64,000 bases of DNA from assembly GCA_038496445.1 (NCBI GenBank), contig JALMLS010000215.1, positions 124,001 through 188,000 on the forward strand. The letters are read 5' to 3'. A program made the position numbers and the translations under genes. The notes beneath the pieces were generated by a model. It searched no databases. It saw nothing but the letters and a program-made list of their open reading frames with translations, and had not been told where the DNA came from. Below are positions 46,923-56,719 of this stretch, in pieces. Each line of letters opens with the position of its first letter. Positions within the stretch are counted from its first letter, which is position 1. This stretch comes from Trichosphaerium sp. ATCC 40318. Taxonomy: Eukaryota > Discosea > Flabellinia > Trichosidae.

Positions 46923-47793
46923 GTTGGAGGTGGTTGTAGTTCTGTTGCTCGTGTGCAACAATTTTTATGGTAACTTTCGACAAAGTTCGTTTAAACGGTT
47001 TTCATTGAATATCAGACACTAATGACAAAAGGTCTTGTCATTTTCCAGCCTTTGCTATTCAATGTAGACCAGCCAATGTAAGCATGTATATTGCTGTTCA
47101 CTTTCGCCTTTCTCTTGGGACAAGAACCTGTTTGCTCGCTAGTGGCGCACTCTGAGCAAAAAAAGCAAAATTTATATATTTGATCGTTTACACCTCAGAG
47201 TGCCGGAATAATTTTTCTTATATTCTTGAAGCATACACATTGCACTTTTTGGTTTGTATGCGGATGGGTGTTAGTTCAAATCCGCATGTAAACCAGAAAA
47301 GTGTTGCTGAAATTTAACAATTTTACTACGGCATCCTACGGTGCCCATACTTTTGTCACATGGCCTCCATGTAATATAAATGCGTCAACAGTAGTGATAA
47401 GGCGGAGAAAGATGGAGATTCTAAGAAATCGCCGTTTTCAATTTTTATCAAAATCACTTTGTTTTTGCAACTATACAAACTCTACACCACTTGAAAGGGG
47501 AGAATATATATACAGTAAAACGTTTTCACTTCCAAAATGTTTTTTGGCAGGCTTAGCTGGCCGCTAGAGCTAAATTACAAAAAAAAAAATTGTTCCGAAT
47601 TTTAGTGAATTTTCTGATCGAGCACAGAGTGCGCCCTTTAGAAAAAAATAAAATGATACACCTAAGACTTTGCATGTACCAGTTTAGATTTTATAGCCAG
47701 TCACTGTCACTACATATCAAGAATATACCATTTTTGTAACAACTATTATATTTATTTTCAAAAACTTTGAAAGGTTTACAGTTACCATTTAAT
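46923..47793. other. Intergenic region with a strong hairpin
   Basis: No gene supported. A 24-base-pair-stem hairpin is at 47243-47303 (listed separately). Confidence 0.5.
47243..47303. repeat. Near-perfect hairpin, about 22-pair stem with 16-base loop
   Basis: CACTTTTTGGTTTGTATGCG at 47243-47262 pairs with the mirror sequence CGCATGTAAACCAGAAAAGT at 47283-47302. The central stem contains two G-T wobbles and one small mismatch near its base; the loop is TGGGTGTTAGTTCAAA. Compensating G-T pairs suggest RNA pairing matters. The loop resembles a tRNA T-arm but no tRNA can be folded. Confidence 0.75.
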
Positions 47794-49085
47794 TCATTTG
47801 GTGGTATTATTCTTAAGATTTGTCATTTTAACAACGTGTAGTATTGCATTCTCTCGATAAAATCCATATAGCTCAGAGTTGTATGAAGCCATTGTCTTTA
47901 CACCCCACATCTTTGGATCACCAGAATAAGCGTAAGTAGTACCTTCATTCATCTCAATTTTACCCTTATAAGAAGCCACATGATCAGCAACAATATCAAC
48001 ACCGTCTGCCATCAAAATAGCTATTTCATCATGCGTATAGCCATGTGGTGGTATGCCTACTACCAGCTGAGTTATTTCGGCGCATCTTAGCATGATAGAT
48101 AAGGAATGTTGGGGGTCAGATTTTGTTCTTGGCACCTCACAGATGCATAAAAGTTGTTCAATGCCACCTTTATGTTCGAGAGTGATTGTTTTAGTATCAT
48201 TTCTTGCCAGATAGACGTCTCTCCACCAAACAGGTCCATACCCTGTACCAGTAAACACGATTGCAGGTATACCGTTAATGATTGAGTGAAAGGCAATCTC
48301 CATCTCATCTATGAAGAGCCACTCTGACTCAGCAAATATTTCTGTGGTGTTTTCTTCAAAGTTCCATTTGTAAACGAATACCTGCTTGTCCTCTTTATTA
48401 CCCAGGACATATAATATATTAGGTTCATTACAGTCACTGCAAAATGAAAGAATAGGGCTTCGTTCTGAAGGGGTAAATGCTTCGAAGGTCTTGAGAGTAG
48501 ATGTTTGTGCTGCCAAGTCGTAAAACTCGAACTTGTGGTTCAACTCTGGTCCATAATGTCTGTATATCAAGTACTTATCGTCACACGTGATACACGTGTA
48601 TGAAGGATACTTGGGTGCTTTAGACAGAAGTTTTTGAGGGCTATCCAAATCGTTTAAGTCGATAGAGTAAGGCAAGTGACCCGAAATATACGCCTAAACA
48701 ATGTTAATACGTATAGGTTTTCGAAGAAACTCCAAAACAAATTAACAAGCACGCACTATTCCTGTACTCGAAACTGAAACGTTACATTCCTTTGTGAAAC
48801 GACAATAAGGACCAGGGACTGGGAAGGAGTATTTTATGATATCTTCATTGTTGTGTTTTCTCTAAAAACAAGAAAACGTGTCAGAGAAAAAAAAATCTTT
48901 TTTTAGCATCAACAACACAATTTACTTTAAAAACAAAGTTGTTGTGACGGCTTACAGCGTAGTATTCAGAACATTCCACGAGGTACTTGGTGTATCTACT
49001 AGCACAACAGATCGATCTAACTGAGTTATCATCAAGGTAGTCAATAATAGGTATAGCAAGCTTATAATAAAACGTTCCGTCGTTG
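47794..49085 (-). CDS. F-box-like protein with beta-rich C-terminal domain (5' end unresolved)
   Basis: The main exon (47794 to about 48693) has no in-frame ATG at its start, so upstream exons are needed. Going upstream, GTACAG and GTAAGC introns bound an exon with NNEDIIKYSFPVPGPYCRFT, and before it FYYKLAIPIIDYLDDNSV then ICCASRYTKYLVECSEYYA, an F-box-like helical stretch. The phase across the intron near 48694-48770 does not fit cleanly, so one junction is wrong or the gene is damaged. The C-terminal 290 residues (CITCDDKYLIYRHYG, ILYVLGNKEDKQVFVYKW, PAIVFTGTGYGPVWWRDVYL) have the strand-rich look of a propeller or F-box-associated domain. Probable ubiquitin-ligase adaptor, by inference. 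Confidence 0.5.
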
Positions 49086-50270
49086 TGAAACGCTTTTGAA
49101 GTGAATTAGACGAAAAAATCGGTTATTTTGGTTGTACGTACGTAATCTAGGCAGTGGTGGAGGTGGGGGGCTTATGACATTGCGGATATAATCTACAAGT
49201 GATTTTAGCATGACTAGCTCCGCTGTTGTGGTTTTCAAGTATTACACTTTTTTTTGGACCAACAACTCCGACTTAAGTAGCAGGTTTCAGCGAACAGACA
49301 CCTTTCTTCTCACAACTTTTTTTAAAGGTACTTACTATTACTAATATGAAAACTTTTAGATTGCTTTTGAAATATACTTAGAGATGAGTTGCAGCATGCA
49401 AATAAATTTTGAGAGTTTTCTCATAATTCCATGTTTCGAAAAAAACCAAGAATTCTTCTTGCTGTACAAACCTTGTTCGGTTTTTTGTTTAACTTCTGTT
49501 TACAGTAGTGTGAGTGCAGTTCAGTTTAACGTTCAAACTGCAATTTACATTTTACCAAACCATCTATAGTAGAGTACAGTCTTACCCTACTTTTTTGTAG
49601 CACCGTCATTTTAGTACTCCTGCCAGCGCCTTGGTGCTGTCATCTGCAACATTAACTTAAATGAGTGGCATTCACCAAGCAAGGCCTTACCTTCGCTTCT
49701 CACCTTTGTGTAATGTAAGGTTATTGCATGAACTCCACCCAAAGCCTTAATACCTTCATCTATGAGTCGCTTTTTGTGCAGTTTTTTAAGTTGCTAGGAT
49801 GATATCTAGGGATGTATCCAAGGTGAGTCGTAGGAATGCTTGCCAGAGATTTGGATGTATGTATCACTGACTACATAGATACCGTTGAAACAAATTGCAG
49901 AATATACAAAGTCCAACAAGGATCCCATTAAAGAATTGTTCATTTTACGCCTTGTTCAGTGACTTTAAAATGTAAAGTAGTATTTCTGGGCTCGTGTTGT
50001 TTGTTGTCAAGGTGTCGTTGTACTCAAACGCGAAAGAAAGCAGTAAAGTATGATAAGGTGCCGTCCTTTTGTAACGCGGCTGTGTATCACACCAACACAA
50101 ACGTCTGGCCGTCCCTAATTGATTCGTACTGAGGGTAGAACTTAAAGGCAATTAAGAGATATGTGATTGTTCTAGTTTGTGTGATAAACACGTGGGTTTT
50201 TAATTTTTTCCCAAATTAATTAAAAAACTCTTTAAGGCGCTTACCTTGACTGCATTGTACAATATCTCTG
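49086..50270. other. Intergenic region with an LRR relic
   Basis: No intact gene. Plus-strand ORF 49384-49569 and minus-strand ORF 49945-50151 lack features. A dead LRR fragment is at 49662-49767, minus strand (listed separately). Confidence 0.5.
49662..49767 (-). pseudogene. Orphan LRR relic
   Basis: Minus strand reads LIDEGIKALGGVHAITLHY then TKVRSEGKALLGECHS, one and a half repeats of the ALAGVHTIxL..xxITDEGIKAL type seen in the 53987-55447 gene. No F-box or further repeats on either side. A decayed fragment of that family. Confidence 0.72.
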
Positions 50271-51077
50271 ATGACAACACACGAGGTAACGTGCTCGTTA
50301 TAATAACCTCTATAAATTAACGAAACAACGGTATAATAGATAATACCCATTCAAGAAGACCATCTTTGCTTGTTAAACATCCCTGTTGAGCTACATTATT
50401 GTATCACCGATTTAGACTATGAGGTGTATCTAAAGTGGCCACTGTTATCAAAATACAGCGCCACAACAACACGATTTAATGACGACCTTAGAAAAAGTGG
50501 GAACTGGTTGAAAAAAAGAAAGAAGTTTTCTGATCATCCAAGCAGCATAAGCAAAATAAGTCAAGATTTTGTCAATGGTTCAAAAGAAGGAGAGTTCAAG
50601 AGTTGGTATAATAACGGTCAGGTTTCCCATCAAGGTACCTACTCTAACGACAATAAGCAAGGTGAATACAAGTCCTGGTATAGCAATGGTCAATTATGGA
50701 TACTTTGTCACTATGTCAATGATAGATACGAAGGAACATGCAAGGAATGGTATTCAAGTGGCGTATTGAGTTCAGTCAGAAACTACATTGATGGTAACCG
50801 AGAAGGAGAGTGCAAGTGGTGGCACTCAAATAGTCAATTATGGCAGCAACGTAATTATGACAATGGTCAACAAGAGGGAGAGTATAAGGAGTGGTATAGA
50901 AATGGACAATTAAAGATTCATTGCAGTTTTTCTAAAAGCCAATTACAAGGAGAGTATAAAAAGTGGTACAAAAATGGTCATTTAGACGAGCACTCTCACT
51001 ACGTTAAGGGTAGTAGAAAAGGAGAATACACTAGACGGGATAACAAAGGCCAAATTATGACACGCTGCCATTGGTAA
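50271..51077 (+). CDS. F-box protein with seven YwqK/MORN-like repeats
   Basis: A five-codon first exon (ATG 50271, MTTHE) and a 54-base intron (GTAACG...ATAATAG, 50286-50339) join in phase 0 to the main exon, which starts IIPIQEDHLCLLNIPVELHY; without this exon the ORF has only a TTG start. The N-terminal 60 residues look like an F-box (LLNIPVELHYCITDLDYEVY, WPLLSKYSATTTRFNDDLRK). Then come seven repeats of about 23 residues, each with a G(E/T)(Y/F/C)K(S/E)W(Y/H)xNGQL core (KEGEFKSWYNNGQVSHQGTY, QEGEYKEWYRNGQLKIHC). These are YwqK-type repeats, found in bacteria and abundant, together with F-boxes, in giant viruses. Probable substrate adaptor; target unknown. A short paralogue is at 58677-58877. 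Confidence 0.78.
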
Positions 51078-51261
51078 CAGTCCCAAGGTATTATTCTCCT
51101 TAAAGTTTTAAAACACAACCTTTGTGATGTGAAGTTACTTGAATAAAACCCATATCACCAACTTTCACAATAGCTATTGTTTCGCCCATACATGATGCTA
51201 ACATAAACAACAAAGCCAGTACTGTCAATCCTTTATTTGGATAAGATGCAGATTTTGCAAG

Positions 51262-53508
51262 TTAAAAATATTTGCGCTTATAAAATTTGGAGAACATTTC
51301 ACTTGTGTACTTGCTCCCATAGTCACCTCCATCCACCTAATAGCACATTATACAACACCCAGATAGTTTACTTATTAAATACGTACTGCGGTACCATGTA
51401 ATTGAGGGAAACGACCAACACCATCACTAGGATCAGTATCTTTAATGCAACCTAACAACAATAAAAAAAAAACTCCAGAAGCTCCATGCGATTGACGTTT
51501 GTACCTCCTTTCCCGTCAGGTCCAAAATGAATACCATCAGGTTCCATGTACTTGCATGAATAAAAACCTTGTTCTAGATAAGCGACCGAGAGTGATAACT
51601 AATAAATACTGACCCCCTTCACTACCACATGCTTTTGTATAATTCGCACTTGAACAAGGATTTCCATTACAACTACCCAGCAATGGTGCACAATCATCTA
51701 ACGCCGTTAGTATACTTACAATTAGTGTCGCTAATTTTACATGCCTGGTTGAGCCCAAGCGCCATGGTATACCCACCTCTCAACGTAAGAAGAGTAAGCG
51801 GGATAGTTCCAAGTAGTTTCAATATCAGAAATTAAATTCATTATCAGCGCTGCAGCTTTCCATGGCTTTTAAATATAAATAAGTATTCCTTTAGTGAGAT
51901 CTTTAATACGTACTTGTGAGTTACAACAGAATTGATAAAAAGAAGTTGGATATGCACCACCATCAATTAGTCTGTAAGGGTCAGCGCAAATCCTACTAAA
52001 AAATGAGTTACATGAAACGTGATTTGCACTACTGAGCCCATTGATGCATGTTCATCAACGTGCCTGTTACCGTCTCCTGTTGCTGAAACCTTCCAATACT
52101 CTTCCTCTGAACAACCTACTTCCAATCCCCATAAGCCTACTTGATTATTGGCAGTCCCAAAGTAACACTCCTGACTACCAGTTAGTGTCTAACAAAAAAC
52201 AGCAACAAAACGTACTGCATCTTCTTGAAATACGTTTAACTTCTGTCCGACATTGCTAGATATTAAGGACTTCAATTCTGTATCATGTAGGAGCCATGCT
52301 GTAATCGCCAAAGGAAGTTTCCTTCCTTCATCGTGACCACCATTGGCTGGCCACTGCACAAAAAAAAGTAAGCAAAATTGACATATATTCTTAGACAGCA
52401 CCAACCTTCATTCCGTTTCGAAGCATTGAAGCAAAATCAATTCCTGCTTGTAGATACCTCACTAATCCACATAGACCAATGGATGACGATAAAACGTCAG
52501 ACTCCATTATACGTATACCAGCTTGTCCAGTAGCAACAGCGATATCAGCGCCCTAGAAGAACAAATAAGTGAAGAAACGTTAAAGCTAATATCACGAACG
52601 TATGCTGGCATGTTTTGGATAGGATGCATCTTACGCCCTTGGCTATTATAATGTTAAGTTCTTCATATTCTTATAAGTACAAGTCACGTACTAGTTTGTC
52701 CTGTGATCCAACTGAACCTTCTCAAACTGGTTTGCAACATAAGATAAATCGAGAGGGTTTGAAATGCCAGAAGAATCAAGTTTAAGCAACAAACTGGCGT
52801 CAACAGACGTTGTACTGATTTGTTTCTTATCTTTACCAAAGTAACCGGGTCTAAACGAAAGAGATCCATTGTTTGGGGGAATTGTCTTCACGACCGTTAA
52901 CACTGCGAAAGAGTTTGTTTCGTTTCATTACAGTTTTACTTAGTGCTAACCTGTTGCGACTTCAAGACAAGGCCTGCACTCCCCTGGGGCTACACTCACT
53001 GTTTTTACAACGGATGAATCACCTAGAGGTGTTAGTACGTTAAATCGTTCTTCATACTTACCCTCAACTCTCAACGGTAGTTTTGGCACAAGGGACGCGT
53101 TAAAAGTTGTAATACGACTATCAAATCCGTTCTGGAAGATTGAGCTCGGGTTTACTTCAAAACCATTTGCTGTCCCTTTTAGAAAATTAATCACGTGATA
53201 TGAAAAGTTTTTTGAAAAAAAGGAGCGAAATGACTTGCCAGTGAAGTCTGGGGTTATTTGGGTGATAGTGACAGGTCCAAGGACCCAGAAGTCGCCGTTT
53301 GCGTACTGGCCAACTGTGTACACGGTGTCAAAGACAAAAGTCATATTGTACTGCGTCACAGAGCGCAACCTTTGCGGTTGTGATAATCCCGGGCACTTTT
53401 ATTATTAAAAGTTAGTACGGCGAGTTAATTAATATGCATAGTGTACTTGAAGGTTTACTGCTGCACAAACTGCAACAACAAGAGTATAAAGCAATACAGT
53501 TGTTTTCA
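51262..53508 (-). CDS. Secreted multi-exon protein with GGHDEGRKLP motif, enzyme-like
   Basis: ATG 53508: MKTTVLLYTLVVAVCAAV is a signal peptide. Exon 2 (52946 to about 53397) begins CPGLSQPQRLRSVTQYNMTF and includes YANGDFWVLGPVTITQITPD; then VLTVVKTIPPNNGSLSFRPG, GADIAVATGQAGIRIMESDV with GLVRYLQAGIDFASMLRNG, WPANGGHDEGRKLPLAITAW, YFGTANNQVGLWGLEVGCSE, ICADPYRLIDGGAYPTSFYQ FCC, PWKAAALIMNLISDIETTW and a last exon VDGGDYGSKYTSEMFSKFYK ending 51262. The GGHxxGRKxP and FCCNSQ motifs recur in uncharacterised bacterial secreted proteins, as I remember them; no named family assigned. Candidate secreted hydrolase or polysaccharide-binding protein. All motif-bearing exons are intact. Confidence 0.62.
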
Positions 53509-53547
53509 TTGGAACTTTCTCTTGAAAAAAAAAAAATTTAGTGCTTA

Positions 53548-53710
53548 CTATTGTCCGTTTTAGTCAAGTTAGTCAACTAGGTATTTCGCCAGTAATTGTT
53601 CGCTCTGGAAGCACTTTATTCGTGTTGTAGTACGACCATTGGAGCGCTTTGTACGAGAAAAATAACTGACGAAATAACTAGTTGACTGACTTGACTGAAA
53701 GGACAATAAA
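53548..53710. mobile_element. Foldback element (MITE-like), about 160 bases
   Basis: Arms of about 44 bases at 53548-53591 and 53667-53710 are inverted repeats: left TCAAGTTAGTCAACTAG, right CTAGTTGACTGACTTGA, flanked by TATTGTCC and GGACAATA, and ending inward in TATTTCG / CGAAATA. A handful of substitutions and one single-base gap separate the arms. The 75-base centre is weakly symmetric too. No ORF. It lies in the promoter space between the secreted-protein gene and the large F-box/LRR gene. Confidence 0.72.
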
Positions 53711-53986
53711 CGACTTGAAACCGTTGTTTTCTAAACACCAGTAGATAGCTTTTTTGCACTTTTGGTAAAGAATTTGAACAATTTGAACTGTAATGTTCAC
53801 AAGAATGGACCAAACAAAACGCACACGTGCGGTGTGATTGAATGAGATTGACTACAGCTATTCATCCATCCACAACAAAATATTAATAAATAAACAGACG
53901 ATCGAATAACACGTGACAGGTTCGTTTTTGCTTTTTGAGTGTTTACAAAAAGAAACTAACCTTCAAAACTGTTCAAGAGTGATTAA
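53711..53986. promoter_or_regulatory. Upstream region of the 18-repeat F-box/LRR gene
   Basis: Contains CACGTG palindromes near 53823 and 53911. No ORF or core promoter recognised. Confidence 0.4.
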
Positions 53987-55447
53987 ATGGAAGAAAAAGA
54001 TAAATCCGCCCTTGCTACGCTGCCAATTGAAGCAATAGTACATATACTCAAACAAGGGACGTATACACTTCGTTCAGCACAGACATGCCATCTTTTGCGA
54101 GATATTGTCAACACCCACATTGGATATGGTCGTATCTTAGTTAAAAGTGAAAAAGAGATTCATATGCTTTCTGGGAGCCCATTACTCAAGAATACAAATA
54201 TTGACTTGGAGTATTACAAACCACAAACAAATGAGTACTGTATCAAAGCATTAGCAGGTGTACATACAATCAACTTGAATTTCAAAACAGTAACAAACAA
54301 GGGTATTGCAGCATTGGCAGGTGTACACAAAATTAGCTTGGCAACTACCAATGTGACAGATGAAGGTTTAAGGTCATTGGCAGGTGTACACACTATTGAT
54401 TTAAATTCTTGTAAATTCATAACAGACGAAGGTGTTATGGCTTTAACAGGTGTACATGAGATTAACTTGACAAATACAAAGGTAACAGATAATGGATTGA
54501 AGGCACTGGCAGGTGTACACACTATTGTCTTGAATGATTGTTATTCAATAACAGACGAGGGAATTAAGGCATTGGCAGGTGTACATCACATTGATTTATT
54601 GGGTACGAAAGTAACAGATGAAGGTCTCAAGGCGTTGGCAGGTGTACACACTATCGACCTATGCTATTGTAGATCAATAACAGATAACGGTGTAAAAGCT
54701 TTGGCAGGTGTACATAATATTGGGTTAACAAGTACAAATGTAACAGATGAAGTTTTGAAGGCTTTGGCAGGTGTACACACAATTAATTTGCAGCAATGTG
54801 CAATAGCAGGTTCAGGTATCAAAGCATTGGTAGGTGTACATGAAATTGACTTGTCACAAACAAATGTAACAGATGATGTTTTGAAGGCGTTGGTAGGCGT
54901 ACACACAATTGACCTATGCTATTGTAGATCAATAACAGATGATGGTATAAAAGCTTTGGCAGGTGTACACACAATCTATTTGAAGCAATGCAAATCAATA
55001 ACAGATTCAGGTATCAAAGCGTTGGCAGGTGTACATGAAATTGACTTATCAGAGACAAATGTAACAGATGAAGGTTTGAAGGCGTTGGTAGGCGTACACA
55101 CTATCAACTTGTACTATTGTGAATCAATAACAGACAACGGTGTAAAAGCTTTGGCAGGTGTACACACTATTGATTTAAATTTTTGTAAATCAATAACAGA
55201 TGAAGGTGTTATGGCTTTAGCAGGTGTACATGAGATTAACTTGACACGTACAAAGGTAACAGACGATGGATTGAAGGCACTGGCAGGTGTACATACTATT
55301 ACACTGTGTAGTTGTAGATCAATAACATATGAGGGTATAACAGCATTGGCAGGTGTACATACTATCAACTTTCGTAACATGCAACATATAGCAGATGATA
55401 ACCGTCTCCAAGCATTGGCAGGAGTAGTAAGGATAAACAGATACTAG
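53987..55447 (+). CDS. F-box / LRR protein with 18 near-identical repeats
   Basis: Single exon, 486 residues. F-box at residues about 8-50 (LATLPIEAIVHILKQGTYTL, SAQTCHLLRDIVNTHIGYGR). From residue about 90 there are 18 LRRs beginning ALAGVHTI. Two kinds alternate for most of the array: one with a cysteine (DLCYCRSITDNGVK, 24 residues) and one without (NLTNTKVTDNGLK, 23 residues). The repeats are very alike at DNA level too (TTGGCAGGTGTACA in nearly every unit), so the array has expanded or been homogenised recently. Ends INRY at 55447. LRR surface positions vary while the frame residues stay fixed, consistent with a recognition surface. Probable SCF adaptor. Three relics of this family lie at 33753, 49662 and, more distantly, in the 14732 gene. 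Confidence 0.87.
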   Translation: MEEKDKSALATLPIEAIVHILKQGTYTLRSAQTCHLLRDIVNTHIGYGRILVKSEKEIHMLSGSPLLKNTNIDLEYYKPQTNEYCIKALAGVHTINLNFKTVTNKGIAALAGVHKISLATTNVTDEGLRSLAGVHTIDLNSCKFITDEGVMALTGVHEINLTNTKVTDNGLKALAGVHTIVLNDCYSITDEGIKALAGVHHIDLLGTKVTDEGLKALAGVHTIDLCYCRSITDNGVKALAGVHNIGLTSTNVTDEVLKALAGVHTINLQQCAIAGSGIKALVGVHEIDLSQTNVTDDVLKALVGVHTIDLCYCRSITDDGIKALAGVHTIYLKQCKSITDSGIKALAGVHEIDLSETNVTDEGLKALVGVHTINLYYCESITDNGVKALAGVHTIDLNFCKSITDEGVMALAGVHEINLTRTKVTDDGLKALAGVHTITLCSCRSITYEGITALAGVHTINFRNMQHIADDNRLQALAGVVRINRY

Positions 55448-56719
55448 TTTCTCATTATTCAGAAATGAAACGAAAGCGCTATGACAAAAGTAACACTGGA
55501 ACAAACTTTAGAATCACAAGTACTGTAACTAAATCAAAGAATTGTTACCATCTTGGTAATAATAAATACTATTTTCTTTCTATTCCCACAGTGGGTAATT
55601 AGATAAACCCAAAATTGTATTTACAATACTATTCCTACTGTGTTGTTCACTAAAGCAACTGTTTTAAATAAGTAATAACACCATCGTTTTTGGATCAAGC
55701 CAGTAATGCACTCTAAGAACAAAAATAATCACGTGCCGATTGGTTGCTATTTGTTTCGCACAAGGCGTAAATATGAGCCGTATCAGGACATCTAAAAGAG
55801 AGCAGTGATGTCCGAGAAGGACTACATACAGCTAAAGAAGAAATAGTTGGCCCTGTTTCCTCTTTCAACCCAAATGTGGTTTATTATTTTTGATGGTTAT
55901 CACGTGCATGGTTGGACGTATGCACAATCGTACTGACGACTTATATTTGCAGAAGGGTTAAAGTTTGGCGTTTTCACATGCACGTGGCCATACCTTTCGA
56001 ATTCAGAGTAAATCATCAATAAGAACGACACTTGTACAATTGATAATATACAAAGTAAGCGCCAAAAACAGAAGCGATTGTATTGCCATCTACACAAGTG
56101 ATGGAAAGGGTAAATACAACATCATACTTTTGTGCATTCGATGCTCACTATTGAAGGGTTGGCTTTGTTTACGACTTTGCTTGATACCAAATCAATGGTG
56201 TGCTTGCGTTCGCTAGAACCTAGACGCCTAAAACACCATAGCAAAAAACCTCACAATTACAATGACATATTGTCCGTGTCATTCAAGTTTGCAACAGGTT
56301 GGTAGAAGTATCAAGTGTAAGACCTCGCAAGAACTAATAAGATCTAAGAACCAACAGAAGTTGCAAGATCTGTCAGATCTCTAAACACGAAAACCAAAAG
56401 TCACAAACAGCAAAAAAGTTGCAAAGTTTTGCAAACTTGAATGATACGGACAGTACTTTTCACAGTCACGTGTTTTAGAAAATTATGAATAAAATGGACG
56501 CTCGTCTCTTTTATAAGAACTCTGTTGGTATGTCTGCACCTCCCGGGAGGAGTTCGTGCACGTGGTACCCGAAGTTCCCTTTCTACGTATGTCTGAAATC
56601 TCTAAATCATCGGAAAGCTCCGATCGTCCTACAGACGCAGCTTCATAACTTATTGTATGCGGTGAGTGTCTTTTTAAACAATAGTATCAAACTACAGCTA
56701 TTTCAAACTAGTCCGTTCA
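55448..56719. other. Intergenic region
   Basis: Minus ORF 55900-56097 and plus ORFs 55965-56216 and 56485-56736 have no domain and do not splice in phase to the downstream gene. Four CACGTG sites lie between 55728 and 56562. Near 56330-56385 AGATCT recurs several times. Confidence 0.5.

Noticed and set aside
47251-47300. GTTAGTTCAAATCCGC as a tRNA T-arm
   Set aside because: The T-stem does not pair; the sequence instead forms one long hairpin, reported as such.
51100-51240. Minus-strand 48-codon stretch after the secreted-protein gene
   Set aside because: The preceding exon ends in a natural stop at 51262 and no intron reaches this stretch.
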